Shown here piece after piece: positions 11,060-22,789 of a stretch of DNA of 64,000 nucleotides; within the stretch, counting starts at the first letter, position 1; each line of letters begins with the position of its first letter. The notes under the pieces are model-generated. The model worked only from the letters and a program-made list of their open reading frames with translations. It was not told the DNA's origin and did no database searches. Origin of the DNA: Micropterus salmoides (lineage: Eukaryota > Chordata > Actinopteri > Centrarchiformes > Centrarchidae); assembly GCF_014851395.1 (NCBI RefSeq), contig NW_024044459.1:5178100-5242099 (forward strand), written 5' to 3'. Made by a program: the position numbers and the translations under genes.

Positions 11060-12110
11060 ACAATATAATGTTACCTAAATAGGTTACAGTGACTGCAGTG
11101 AGTGCACTATATTCAGATATACCTAAAGATAATAGATGATGTACGTTACCTTGGTGTCTGGTTTAGAGTCTGATGGAGGCAGGGGGATCAGCGTCAGATG
11201 AGGGGAGGCGGGCCAGGATAGCAGAGATGATTAGATGATGAAACTCAAACAACTGTTTTCCTGATTTTCTTTGAGACAAAGCTAAAGCTTGTGTTATGTG
11301 CATCAAAACCCCTCTAGGAAATCAGAATCAGTTCATCCATGCCCTCCATGTAATGAATTTCAATGGAGGATATTTTTAGAGATGACCTTTCTGTATCATG
11401 TCATGTACCGGTATATGACCATTAAATTGGGAAATGTTAGTACAAAGGGAAACAAGTGATATGTACTTTTTAAAGGTAACTTTTTCCATTTCGATCGATA
11501 CAAGAAGGAGAGCTGGAGGTGGAGGCAGACAGCAGAGAGGCAGCAGCAATACCAACCAGTCAGGACACTGCACTATATATGGCTTTATCATTGCCTTTCT
11601 GTGTTTAGTTTGTTTATGCAGCTGTTAAGAGTTAAGTGTGATGAAAATATTGCATCAAATTATAATAATTAAACCAGCGATAAAGTGATGTTAGAGACTA
11701 ATGTTGGACGGTGCAAAATAGAGAATGAGTCATGCATTCAGGGCTACAGTAAACCAGAGCGGCTCTGCTGTCGGAGGTTCAGTGCTGTGTGTAGTAAAAA
11801 TGTGCATGAGCCGCAGATAGGAAACATTTTTTGGCTCATTAATCCTTTTCATTTTTTGCCATATCCGAAGAAAATTGAAAACATAGCTCATTCTGCTTAA
11901 AACCCATTTTCTTATAAAAATGATTTAGAATATAATTCATGGGTATGCTATAACATCCTTACTACTATCAGTTTAGCATTGGAATTAATGGGACTTTAGT
12001 GACAAAGGTAGCATTTCTGTTCTACTTGTAGACAAAAAGGTTGACTGAAAAATAGTACACTTATAAAGCATTTTTACATTTTATTTAAAATGCAACTTAA
12101 CACACACATA
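11060..12110. other. non-coding, no recognisable feature
   Basis: AT-rich sequence with short chance frames. Nothing is supported. Confidence 0.55.
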
Positions 12111-12111
12111 T

Positions 12112-12141
12112 ATCTATATATATATATATATATATATATAT
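12112..12141. repeat. (TA)n repeat flanking a hAT-like insertion
   Basis: About 15 TA units abut the left end of the element at 12142. A further TA run (13242-13257) followed by CA repeats lies at its right end. Confidence 0.9.
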
Positions 12142-13241
12142 TAGGGGTGTGGAAAATAATTTATTTTTAGATGCATCGCAATGCGGACTTGGGCGATTAT
12201 GAATCGATTCACCAATGTTAATAATCGATTAACTAGAGGTTAATTGATAACGTAATGTTCACGGTACAAAAAAGGCAGGACTCAGAAATGCGGAAGTGCA
12301 GCTCTGGACCGTCTAGACCGACAGGCAGCTGTTGAATGAGTAACTGCCGCTACTAAACTTTCACATGATCAGTAAAATCAATGAGCAACTAACGTTAATG
12401 ATTTTCACCCGCACACGGTGCAACATGGTAGCGCTTAGCTAGCGTCCTCTCCTCATTCTTCAAAGGACAGCTACGTGACAGACGGCAGTAGGTGACGGTG
12501 AAAGCAGCGGAGGAGAGGAAAAGATGAGGGCTACGTTTCAGTCTGGCAGTAAATGTACAGTATAAGTCACAGCGTGTCTGTGTCTGTTGTTTTCTAACTG
12601 CTGGATAAGTTAAGGCAGTTAGCGCTAATGTTAGCTAACATCTCCTCTTCAGACTGCTGTCTGAAAGCTGGGCAGGATGCTTTTTGGCTGCTAGTTCAAC
12701 TCATTCATCCACACATCAGGTAAACAATGAACCAAAAGCCGTTTCTCAATGTCTATGGTGCGCAATACAAGATTACAATAATCAGCTTACAAGACAAGAC
12801 AAAAAAGGGAACAGATATATTAAGGTGGAGTGAATGTGGTTTGGCTGGATCATTGTAAAGTGCATAGTTCAACACGTGTCTGACTCTATACTAATAACAG
12901 CAGCCTCAGAAATGAAAATAGCAGCAGCAGAGGTCAGTAATAACGCTGTAATAATGTAGTAATACTATGCAATGTTAGCTACATTTACATGAAGTAACAT
13001 TAAATATCTGCATTTCATTACTACCTACTTCTTTGGATTGTTGTTACTTTGAAATACTTTGGTTTAAAAGTACCAAGTAGTCACACTGTGAGAAAAATAC
13101 ATCTTTATCCTATTTGTTTTACAGTCGCATCATAGCACTCATACTCGTAATGAAGTGCCTAGAAATTCCCACCCTTGAGGAGATACATTGAGAAATCGAA
13201 TCGTAATTGAATCGAATCGTGAGTGAAGATGCACATCCCTG
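12142..13241. mobile_element. non-autonomous hAT-like transposon, about 1.1 kb
   Basis: The left end reads TTAGGGGTGTGGAAAATAAT and the right end, reverse-complemented, reads CAGGGATGTGCATCTTCACT, giving a short imperfect inverted repeat (AGGG-R-TGTG). Subterminal ATCGATT motifs occur near both ends (for example AATCGATTAAC and GAATCGAATCG). Both ends sit in a TA repeat, so an 8-bp target duplication of TA units is consistent but not provable. No transposase frame is present; the interior is unrelated, GC-richer DNA, so mobility would need a transposase in trans. The superfamily call rests on end motifs and element form. Confidence 0.65.
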
Positions 13242-13257
13242 ATATATATATATATAT

Positions 13258-16200
13258 ACACACACATATACGCAGCAGCCTGTGTCACAGTGATTTGTCT
13301 CGTCTGATGTCTTGCATGCGTTAGCCATTCTCATTTTACGCCCGCTTTGGTAAAGAAGATCTGTGTTTACTGTTTACTGATATTGTGTTTCACGGTCCTT
13401 TTGTGAAGTGACAAGCCGAGTTACGACGCGAAACGGCAATGATAGGTTAAAACTGTAAAAAAGTCACGCTGAATTCACTGGGATTTGTTGAATTTGTGTT
13501 AATAGTTGCTGTCGTGAAATCCTGGAGGTACTGTCTATGGCACAAAGAGACAAGATATCAGGCTTTGGATACACAGGCAATATTTGTCAGTCAAATCAGT
13601 CCATTGTTGGATTTGGTCTTTCCATGGGATTTGTAAAAAAAATATGAAAAAGTATAGAATATTACCAGCCTTATCTTCTAATGTAATTCATTTTGACTGA
13701 TTAGACCTCTTCTCAGGGCAGAGTTATGCTGGGGATTAATGATGCCAGGTTCATTTTGGCGTAACCTTAATTACCAGTCTCTGACTTGTAAAGAGCATTC
13801 ACACCGACTTTACCTAATTCAAGCTTTTTTATAAAAGCTCTGAGAGAACTGACTTGCTTATTAATATGGAAGTGCCTGAAGAGATCTAATCAAGCAAAAC
13901 AATTACAAGCACCTGTGCAGGACCATGGCTGTGTGACTAAGAAAACAAAAGAGCTGTATGTAAAGATAACCTGACCACGATGTTTGAGCAAAACATTATT
14001 CAGCTATGATTAAAATGGTTCATCTACATTTCACTCTTCTTTCCAGCCAGCACCTACTTTGGATGTAAGTGAGCAAGATCAGCCAAGTGAATCATGTTCC
14101 TTGCTACAGTGTTGGCACAGCAAAACTAGTCCACGCGCAGTAAGATAGATTTTTCAGTGGTGCTGTGAGAAGCACTGTGTTCGAGCATGACAGTAACCTG
14201 CTCCAATGTTTGGTAAACATCAGAGACTGATATATGTTTGATCAAACTGGTGAGAGACGAGCTTGGGAATTCTAGACTGCTGAAGGTCAGATATTTGAGC
14301 CTCTTCCTAGATTTGTTCTATTATATCATGCCACATGTCAGTCTCCACAGCCTGCTCCACTAGCACACACACAGGGAATCAACTTGCACTTTACCAAGAG
14401 TCTATCAATTATCAGGTACATTAAATTTGGCCGTATTGTCTGTTTCATATTGCAGATTACATGATTGTTTTTTAAAAATGCCAGCAGCAGTTCACCAGGT
14501 GGGAACCCTGATATTGCTTGTATAATTATATTTTATTGTAGCCTAATATTTTTTTAATTGTTTCTAGTTCAGGGATCCCCAGCTTCTGCAGGCGACACAG
14601 TAGCATGGTCCACAGACAGCGGATTCGGATAAACATTCAATATTAGCAAGGGAAATTAAATGTAAATATATCATTAACCAACTGTTTGTGACTGTATGAC
14701 TGTATTAGAGTTTCACTTCTTTTAATCTGTATGGAGGCAAAGCTTTTCTGGAGCCAGAAATCTCTTCTCCAAAGACCAACAAATTATTTTCTAGGGAACA
14801 TTAGACTCAAACTTGGTGAAAAAGGCTAGTATCACCCACTGCAACTTCATGTTTAAGCCATGTGGATGTATCTTAAGGTGGCCTCTAAATGCGAAATTGA
14901 AGAAAACTATGCCCCATTTAAACTTGATGGAAAATCCTCTGAACGTCTTTCTTGAATGGCTTAAATGTAAATATAGTAAGCAGTATGCAAACAAAAGTTG
15001 AATCTGCAGTATGCTGAAAATCGTCTAAATTAACATGTTGCACAAAACTGTCTAGTGCCTCGCTATCTAAAGGAAGGAGGTTTCTTAGAATTCTGGGAAA
15101 ATTAAGACCTTTTTAAGTTAAAAAGCACGGCTGGATGAGCAACTGCATCAAATCGCTCAGCTCTGTTCACTTCAGCAGAAAGAATTCAACACTTGAGGAC
15201 ATTTAACTGGGAAAAAAAGAGTGAATAGTGAAACAGTTTAAAACACTTCTGATATAACTGTGTGAAATCTCAGTGCAGTGCAGACCTATAACAGAGCTGA
15301 GGTGCTGTGGCTTCTTAATGTGGCAACAATCAGTACTAACTCATCAGTTAGGATCAGGAGAGTTTCCTTGGACAAATGAAAACAACTGACAGCTGTATAT
15401 TTCCTACAGATACCTGTGAGCCATGTTTTCCTTGTTAGCAGGAGTCACTGATTGTTAGTCACTGATTGTTACCATGGAAACATGGCTCTTAGTTCATAAT
15501 TAGTAAAGGGAAAACTTTTTAGGCTTTGAAAAACAGTCTTCAGTCTTTGGCCTTCCAAACTGAGAGGTTGGGTTTGTTAAGGCATACATTTCAGTGCTTT
15601 GTTGTGAGCCAGATGAAGCTCTTGACGACAGGTGTTGCTCATGAATAATAATATTCGTCTTGCAGTTTCTAGCATTCCTAATTTTGCAGTGCACACTGTG
15701 GGCAAAGTTTGCTTATGTTTTTCATTGAAAATTGTCATGGTTAGGTAATAGTCACAGACAAGTGGTAAATCCTATGCATATAAACTTTATCCTGCCACTT
15801 TTACAAGTTGGAATAAAATGTACATTTCTTGGGGAATATTTTCAGATGTGGATGGTGTCTGTGGAATTGACTCATTAACAGTTAGTAAAATAAATGCATT
15901 GTTGGTTTTGGACTTTTCATGGGATTTATGTATACGACCATAATTTTTTGGAGGTAGGTCCCACAGCAGTGGAACTACAGTGGAACTAAAACTAATCTGC
16001 ACAGTAATCCTACTGCTGCACTCCAGTCAAGTATAGTTGAACTAGTTGTGTACCATTCTTTCAGCTTTCACCATGCATGAAAACAAAGACTGCCCACTTT
16101 GTTTCATCTGCATGGCTAGAGGTACTTACACTGATTGCTCACCCAATCATTTTAAATGAAAAGCTACAAGAGGTGAATAATTTCAAGTGATGTCCTTGAG

Positions 16201-17105
16201 TGCGCCTTTCACATCCATTGTAGCCCTGTCACAAGTGCCCAGTCCAGAACAGGATGGCATGTTATGTAAGTGGTCAGCAAAGGCAGAGATGGTATTTCAA
16301 ATGGACAGTTATGTATTTATAAATGTTTCATACGTAAAACATCTTTTGTGTAACAAAATCCGATTTGGTGTAATGTGTTATGAATGCTACTTTTAATGTT
16401 GACAAAACTTCTGAACATTGGGACAGATGTTCAGAAGCTTTGACTGTTTGCTAATCCTTGCCCCATAACGGGCAGATTTACCACTTGAAATATGTTTTTG
16501 ACACAATGGGACTTCTACCTCACACAGAAGCAAACAAAAGTGGGCTTCTCATTTGTAGGAAATGAATGTGGATTTTACAGAAAAAAATTATGACAGAAGA
16601 AAGGTAAAATAATGTATAGTGCCAGGCTTCTACAGTGAGGTAGTTAGCAGCAGCTTGCAGCTAAAAGTTAAAGCAAATAAACACAGTTAATCCATTATGC
16701 TTTTTTGGTCTAGTAGAGGCTAAGAAAAATATCACTCTTCAAATGCAAAATATCGCTCTTATTAGAGCTGCGTGCACAACTTTAGTAAACTGCCCATGAA
16801 TGTAAAAACTAAGATGAACAAAAGCAAAGTGAAACTCCAGTGAAAAGGTCAAGAATTTCAGTTTTACATTGGAATGCTTTTGATTGAGAACAATAATCTT
16901 GAGGACACTTGGCAGAGACATGGCAGAGATATTCAGTCCAAATATGAATCCAAGGCTATAAGCAGGCCTTCAGCCTCAATGGATTCATTCTGAATATGTG
17001 ATTTATTTCTTTTTCTTTCCTTTGGCTACCATTCAATATGAAGGTAAGGTTACACTGATGTTAAAAAGACATTTACACAGTAGCCTTTAGCAAGAAATAT
17101 ATATA
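13258..17105. other. non-coding, no recognisable feature
   Basis: Long AT-rich interval with no supported gene. The opposing frames at 14791-15001 are each other's shadow. A CAGGGATCCCCAGC motif near 14571 resembles a hAT-type terminus but has no partner. Confidence 0.5.
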
Positions 17106-17290
17106 TACAGCATCTCACAAATGTAAGTACCCCCCTTAAATTGTTGTAAATATTTAATTATATCTTTTCATGTGACAACACTGAAGAAATGACACTTTGC
17201 TACAATGTAAAGTAGTGAGTGTACAGCTTGTATAACAGTGTAAATTTGCTGTCCCCTCAAAATGACACATCACACAGCCAACAAAAGTGA
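17106..17290 (+). repeat. Tc1 left terminal inverted repeat
   Basis: Pairs with 18870-19078. The outermost bases read ACAGCATCTCACAAATGTAA on this side; the right end reverse-complemented reads CACAGTATCTCACAAAAATG. Confidence 0.85.
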
Positions 17291-17298
17291 GTACACCC

Positions 17299-17990
17299 CA
17301 GTGTTAATTTTGTCAGCCATCTTAAAATTCAGTCATAGTCTTGGTCCTGTGTCCTTGTTAGTTTTTGTCATATTTAGTCCACTCAATACTATTTTAGTTT
17401 CCGAAAAGTCTGGGTATTTTAGTCTGATTTTAATCATCTACCATTATTTTAGTCTTTTCTAACTCATTTGTATAATTTTGATTAGCATTTTGGTCAATCT
17501 GCTCTAACCAAAATAGAAATATTTATCATTTTAGTCTTTATTTCACTAATCTTACATATAGATAAAATGTTTTGTAAAATTTGAATGTTAGCTTTGTTTT
17601 CATTTTTATTGCAAAGGGGACGTTAACTTTCCTCCACATTACAGTAAGTTTTCCTCGCGCACCGACCGGTAGGCCACCATTCAAAGCACAAGAAGAAAAA
17701 AATATTGCTGAATGAGCACACTGTTCAAGTGAAAATTTGAGGGAGAAAATATGGCCTGTAATATTTTGTCTCCTCATTACACTGACAAAAAGAAAGAGAG
17801 ATTTTATTAACGTTTTTATTTTATGAATTAGATTTTAGTGTCATTTTTTGTCAACAATATTGCATGTGAAGATAGTCACAGTCAGTGTTTAAGTACACTG
17901 TCGCTGTCTCATCATCATCTCTTTAGTCAGGGAAAAAAAGGTTGTTGACAAATATATTTCGTTTAGTTTCGTCTGGCGAAAGTAACACTA
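17299..17990. mobile_element. hAT-like MITE nested in the Tc1 element
   Basis: A 692-bp insert has ends CAGTGTTAATTTTGTC and, reverse-complemented, TAGTGTTACTTTCGCC. It is flanked by perfect 8-bp direct repeats GTACACCC at 17291-17298 and 17991-17998. The 8-bp duplication and CAGTG-type ends identify hAT. Removing the insert and one repeat restores continuous Tc1 sequence (AGTGAGTACACCCATAAGTG). There is no transposase coding; the short frames are fortuitous. Its arrival therefore post-dates the Tc1 insertion. Confidence 0.9.
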
Positions 17991-18029
17991 GTACACCCAT
18001 AAGTGCAAATGTCCAAATTGGGCCCAAAG

Positions 18030-18786
18030 TGTTAATATTTTTTGTGGTCACCATTATTTTCCAGCACTGCTTTAACCCTCTTGGGCATGGGGTTCACCAG
18101 AGCTTCACAGGTTGCCACTGGAGTCCTCTTCCACTCCACCATGACGAGATCACGGAGGTGGCGGATGTTAGAGACCTTGAGCTCCTCCACCTTCCGTTTG
18201 AGGATGCCCCACAGATGCTCAATAGGGTTTAGGTCTGGAGACATGCATGCCAGTCCATCACCTTTACCCTCAGCTTCTTTAGCAAGGCAGTGGTCGTCTT
18301 GGAGGTGTGTTTGGGTCGTTATCATGTTGGAATACTGCCCTGCGGGCCAGTCTCTGAAGGGAGGGGATGATGCTCTGCTTCAGTATGTCACAGTACATTT
18401 TGGCAGTCATGGTTCCCTCAATGAACTGTAGCTCCCCAGTGCCGGCAGCACTCATGCAGCCCCAGACCACAATGCTTGACTGTAGGCAAGACACACTTGT
18501 CTTTGTACTCTTCACCTGGTTGCTGCCACACACGCTTGACACCATCTGAACCAAACAAGTTTATCTTGGTCTCATCAGACCGCAGGACATGGTTCCAGTA
18601 ATCCATGTCCTTAGTCTGCTTGTCTTCAGCAAACTGTTTGCGGGCTTCCTTGTGCATCATCTTTACAAGAGGCTTCCTTCTGGGACAACAGAGTTCTTTG
18701 CCATGAGATGCCATGTTGAACTTCCAGTGACCAATATGAGGAAGTGTGAGAGCGATGACACCAAATTTAACACACCTGCTCCCCAT
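18030..18786 (-). pseudogene. Tc1 transposase pseudogene
   Basis: Minus-strand frames in three registers together give most of a Tc1 catalytic domain. The first Asp lies in RSDETKINLFG, the second in FQHDNDP, and the Glu in SPDLNPIEHLWGILKRKV, so the DDE catalytic triad is still visible. The N-terminal paired-like HTH domains are deleted: the frame passes from the start region (MASHGKEL) straight into CCPRRKPLVKMMHKEARKQF. A second small deletion removes the glycine-rich stretch before VVWGCMSAAG, and a frameshift lies after DNDPNT. No functional protein can be made. The 5' start cannot be placed meaningfully. Confidence 0.9.
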
Positions 18787-18869
18787 TCACACTGGAGACC
18801 TTGTAACACTAACGAGTCACATGACACTCCTACCACCAGGAAAATGGCTAATTGGGCCCAATTTGGACA

Positions 18870-19078
18870 TTTTCACTTTTGTTGCCAGCCGTTTAGACAT
18901 TAATGGCTGTGTGATGTGTTCTTATGAGGGGACAGCAAATTTACCCTGTAACACAAGCTGCACACTGACTACTTTACATTGTAGCAAAGTGTCATTTCTT
19001 CAGTGCTGTCACATGAAAAGATATAATCAAATATTTACAAAAATGTGAGGGGTGTACTCATTTTTGTGAGATACTGTG
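18870..19078 (-). repeat. Tc1 right terminal inverted repeat
   Basis: Reverse complement of the left repeat with scattered substitutions. It is followed by TA at 19079-19080, the expected target duplication. It keeps a short segment (TTGCCAGCCGTTTAGACATT) that is missing on the left. Confidence 0.85.
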
Positions 19079-19080
19079 TA

Positions 19081-20085
19081 TTTGTATAGCAGTTCAGCAC
19101 AAAACACAAAACTTGTGAAGGTTTTTCATGTTATATTATCTAACATTTAAGTTCTGGTCATTTGCCAACTACCAATCAATTACCAGCTCAGTCAAGCTGC
19201 CATAATTATGACAGTTGTCTCTGATAAAGATATATTTTTTGTCAATGCAATCAGATGTAGTAAAGTTCACTTGTTTCAGTATGTGATTTTCTTAGTACCC
19301 ATAAATTCAACTTTATAGCCATTCCATACAGGTTTCTGCTGGTCACGCTGATTACAAAACATCACATCTGAGTCAGATGAGAGTGAAAACATAATTGAAT
19401 GCGAAATATGTGCAACACAAAATCAGGTCAAGAACTTCCTGACGAAACACCCTGAGCATTGCTTGATAGACAGAAAGCTTGTCAGAAATATTCCATACAT
19501 CAGCAGCAGAGTTGCTAAAATTTTGTCAGAATAGCAAAGATTATAAACAGGAAATAAAGTGGTAGCTTTTTGAAAGTAACAACAAACTCCATTAAAAAGG
19601 TTTTTAAATGGAAGCCATGCATAATGCTCGACAAAATATTTAGGCCCAGTATCTATTGGTTTTAAGCCTGTACGTTGTTTTCCTAATGGAAAATGTGGTG
19701 ATAAGACTGTAAAGAGTAGCTTTTAGCCTTCCCTCCAATATATGTGAAACAAGGACATCATAGATGATACAGACTAAGCAGATGTCTCTAAGGAGGAGAT
19801 TCTTTGTAGCTCTCAAGTAAATATTCCACTTTCAATTGTGTCATTAACATAGACAATTTTTAAATTACAGATGACAGACAAATTATATACATTGCAAACT
19901 GCAAATAGAAAGTTGCTGTGCCTTTTGGTCTCCAACTGAAGTGTTCATTAATCCTCAGTGCCAAGGCCAATAGATGAAAATAAAGAGGACTTTTTCCCAC
20001 TTGGGCATCTTGCAATCTTTAGAAGTGTCTTTTTTTTCCTGTAAGAAGATTTCTTCAACAATTATCAGCCTTTGGTCCTGTATAA
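19081..20085. other. non-coding, no recognisable feature
   Basis: AT-rich sequence with no gene or classified repeat that I can support. Confidence 0.55.
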
Positions 20086-20100
20086 GGGGGGGGGGGGGGG
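20086..20100 (+). repeat. poly(G) tract, 15 bases
   Basis: Uninterrupted run of 15 G after TATAA. Such runs are assembly- and polymerase-sensitive, so the length may be inexact. Confidence 0.9.
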
Positions 20101-20106
20101 ATTTTT

Positions 20107-20365
20107 CAGTAGTGGACGAAGTATTCAGATCCTTTACTTAAAAGTACTAATACCACTCTGTAAAAATACTCTGTTGCAAGTAAGTCAGGCATTGAAAGTG
20201 ATGATATTGATGATAATGATACTTGGTAATAAAAGTGTAATCAGGAAAATTTAAAAGTACTCAGTGCAGTAAAATGTCCTCTGTTACTGTTGTACTGTTA
20301 TTATTATTACTATTTTACTGCTGTAGTTGCTAATGTGGATCTCATTTTGAACTATTTAAAATTTT
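20107..20365 (+). repeat. dispersed teleost non-autonomous repeat (AGTGGACGAAGTATTCAG type)
   Basis: Starts CAGTAGTGGACGAAGTATTC, then AGATCCTTTACTTAAAAGTA and TACCACTCTGTAAAAATACT. This is a widespread teleost repeat whose consensus begins CAGTGGTGGAAGAAGTATTC. It contains recurring AAAGTACT motifs and no coding. It is probably a DNA-transposon derivative; the right end was not determined. Confidence 0.7.
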
Positions 20366-20387
20366 TGTATCAGACTGCAGCCATTCC

Positions 20388-20640
20388 TCCATTAATCGAC
20401 TGATTGATTGTTTGGTTTGTAAAGAATAGGAAAAATAGTGAGAAATGAGTCCCAGTTACCCAGAGCCTGAAGTGACACCTTCATGATGCTTGTTGTGTCC
20501 AACCACCAGTCCAAACCTCAACATTATTATCAAACATTACAATTATTCAAATCATTAAAAGGAAAAGCAGCAAATCTTCACATTTGTGAAGCTGGAATCA
20601 TCAAATTTTTACATGAAAAAGAACTTTATCCTGCTATACA
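20388..20640 (+). repeat. dispersed teleost MITE fragment (ATTAATCGACTGATTG type)
   Basis: ATTAATCGACTGATTGATTG is followed by TTACCCAGAGCCTGAAGTGA, TTGTGTCCAACCACCAGTCC and CTTCACATTTGTGAAGCTGG. These landmarks occur in this order in a very common teleost repeat family. The copy at 25714-25992 appears to belong to the same family and keeps both ends. The frames here are not genes. Confidence 0.65.
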
Positions 20641-21469
20641 ACTCATAGGAACCTTATATCCTAGTATTACCTGTTACACTTAAAATACCATTACACAAAA
20701 CACTGTTATTTTATGACATTTCGAAAAAAAAAGAGTGATCTACATCAAATAATCCACAACTATAATAAAATTTAGTAGAAACACCGCAAATTATCACAAA
20801 AAAAGGTGTTATGCCTGAATGAGTTGGAAAGATGAGTGTATTGATAAAAACAAAATCCAACAAAGGGCAGTGGAAACAAACTTAGTGAATAAATCAGGAC
20901 ATACATGAAGCTTGTAACTTAACACTAAACCTGACTGCATTTCACAATGTTAACCACGTGACAAAATGTTTCACAAATGTAACCGGATTTTGGGTATTTA
21001 TTATTACTAACTTAAGCAGAGCCCTGCACATGCAAAACTTACGCTTAGGGGTATCTGCAGCACCGTACTTTGAAGTTGTTGGGAGTGAGAACGTCTTTGA
21101 CTGGAGCTCTTTTAAACATGTCACCTTGTTGCACCCTCTTTTTCTGAAATGGTTCAATGACACACCACTTTGTTAGATGTGTTACTTAAAAGGAGAATAT
21201 GACCGAGTCTTCAACATCCTTACTGTGGTCTCCATTCTTAACAATCTCTACCTCCATCAGAAACTTGTAGGAGGAAACAGAAGTAGCCCAATCCCACCAA
21301 TCACAGTGCTTGCGGTCCACTCATGGTATCTCTGTAGCTGCCGTGACCTGCAGCGTATCCTCTGAGGCAATGCATGCACGGCATAAACCTTAACACAGGA
21401 TAAATCCGGCTTTACATTTCACCGAAAACCCTCCTCCGTGTGTGAGTTTATCTTCCACATGTTTTGCCA
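20641..21469. other. non-coding, no recognisable feature
   Basis: No supported gene. The opposing frames at 20942-21176 mirror one another and show no motif. Confidence 0.5.
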
Positions 21470-21805
21470 TTCATTATCTCAAATCTCAATATTAAGCTCT
21501 CTTTCCCATTTTTTAGCTCAGTGCTTATCATTGGTCAACAATCCTTGATGTAATGCCAAAATGATTCTTTATGAGTTGATTATACATCACGCCATTTCAT
21601 TTCATTAAGGGGCTCTGTTTTCTTTTCCAGTAATCCCTTACTTGCAGGTATCTGTCTAATTAATGTATCCCCAAATTATTTTTGTCTTATATTCTGAAAA
21701 CTCTCAACCTCTCCTTCTTTTTCTAAGCAAGTTGTAATTGTGTTTGCTACCCATTGCTTAAAACCCTCATCATACTGTGTTTGTTTCCATATTATAGATA
21801 CAAAT
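21470..21805 (-). pseudogene. L1/Tx1-type LINE ORF2 fragment
   Basis: In broken minus-strand frames I read GFKQWVANTITTCLEKEGEV, then ESFQNIRQK, a stop, and, one frame over, DRYLQVRDYWKRK. This order (a W residue, an EG...SFQ...K..FG block, then YLQ-x-R) is the post-RT C-terminal segment of vertebrate L1/Tx1 ORF2 proteins. At least one stop and two frameshifts are present and only about 110 codons remain. The clade is inferred from this conserved order alone. Confidence 0.55.
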
Positions 21806-22414
21806 GTGAAAATGTTGTATGAGTGGTGCATACGGTATTACCAAACTAGTGTGCAATCAACAAAATTACCAGAAACTAATTGCCACACTTTGAATCTGGA
21901 GTCTTTGGCACCCCTGAGGGCCTTGGGCCCCAGTTGGTAATTCATCTTTTCAGCAGGGCCACTTTCATCATGTGATTTTTTTTAAATTATTCACATTTTT
22001 GTGACAGTGTGTGAATTGTGTGCCCCAAACAAATCTGAATATTTTGTAGTTTTTAATTATGACTGTATAACAGAGAAAGAATGCCAAGAAACAGTTCTTA
22101 GAAATGTACTTGGCAGCCGGAGCATTGAGGGTCAGTGTGGCTCTGCTCTGTATGACTGAAGAGGGAATAATCATTTATTACACTGACCACACATCTTGAC
22201 TGTCTACACTGGCTCTTGAAATGTACCACCAGGCTGCATGTTTGAATGAAATATCAGATCCAGCTGTGTCACAGTGACCAATTAAGTGGAATTAACTCCT
22301 TGCCTGCTATGTTTTTTCTCTACTTTTGCCAATATTCCCTAAACCTAACTGTAAGAACAAAGCATGCCGTGATGGACTGCTGCATTTTAGTTAGAGAAAT
22401 GTTTGAGTGAGTAG
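21806..22414. other. non-coding, upstream of the first exon
   Basis: AT-rich sequence with no named repeat. It forms the distal upstream flank of the gene starting at 22790. Confidence 0.5.
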
Positions 22415-22789
22415 GCCTGCATTTAGCCTACCCCCTCGGTCTCCTCCTCCCCGCCTTTCTCAATCTGCCATTGGTTAGCACGAGGCAGGCTCTGGGATGA
22501 TGATGCCTGGAAAGGGGGGTAAACTCGGAGCGCACGTCTCCCCTGCTGCGCACACACGCACAGCAAAAGTGAAGTGAAGATGCTTCTTCCCTTTCGATCA
22601 GCAGTCCAGCCCGTAAGCCATTCACTTCTTCTTTTTCTCCTACCAGAGCGCCAAACTGCCCTCTTCCCTGGTATACAGGAGGAACTTGCCGCTCCGGGGC
22701 TTGTCCAGGTCGGAGGAGGCAAGAGAAGGCACCGGAGATCCGGAGCGCCGTTACCACGATAGCGTATCCGTGGAGAGCTACGGGTCGGT
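22415..22789 (+). promoter_or_regulatory. putative promoter and 5'UTR of the gene at 22790
   Basis: GC content and CpG density rise sharply compared with the flanks (for example GGAGCGCACG, GCTGCGCACACACGCAC, CCGGAGATCCGGAGCGCCG). An inverted CCAAT box (ATTGG) lies at 22470-22474. No clear TATA box is seen, which fits a CpG-type promoter. A pyrimidine tract ending TTTCTCCTACCAG at about 22635-22647 looks like a 3' splice site, so part of the leader may be a second exon starting at 22648. An upstream ATG at 22580 opens a short frame that stops at 22762, 27 bp before the main ATG. The transcription start cannot be fixed from sequence. Confidence 0.5.

Larger units (their letters stand above)
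17106..19078 (-). mobile_element. Tc1-type DNA transposon, defective, with nested MITE
   Basis: Both ends carry long inverted repeats of about 200 bp. The left side contains ACATGAAAAGATATAATT (as reverse complement), the ACACTGAAGAAATGACACTT block and TTTGCTGTCCCCTC; all recur inverted at 18870-19078. TA dinucleotides flank both ends, as expected for Tc1/mariner. The transposase remnant is on the minus strand. The element is broken three ways: a nested insertion at 17299-17990, loss of the DNA-binding region, and frameshifts. Without the insertion it is about 1.28 kb, shorter than the usual 1.5-1.7 kb because of the internal deletion. Confidence 0.9.

Noticed and set aside
18042..18431. 129-codon + strand frame as a gene
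   Set aside because: It is antisense to the Tc1 transposase remnant.
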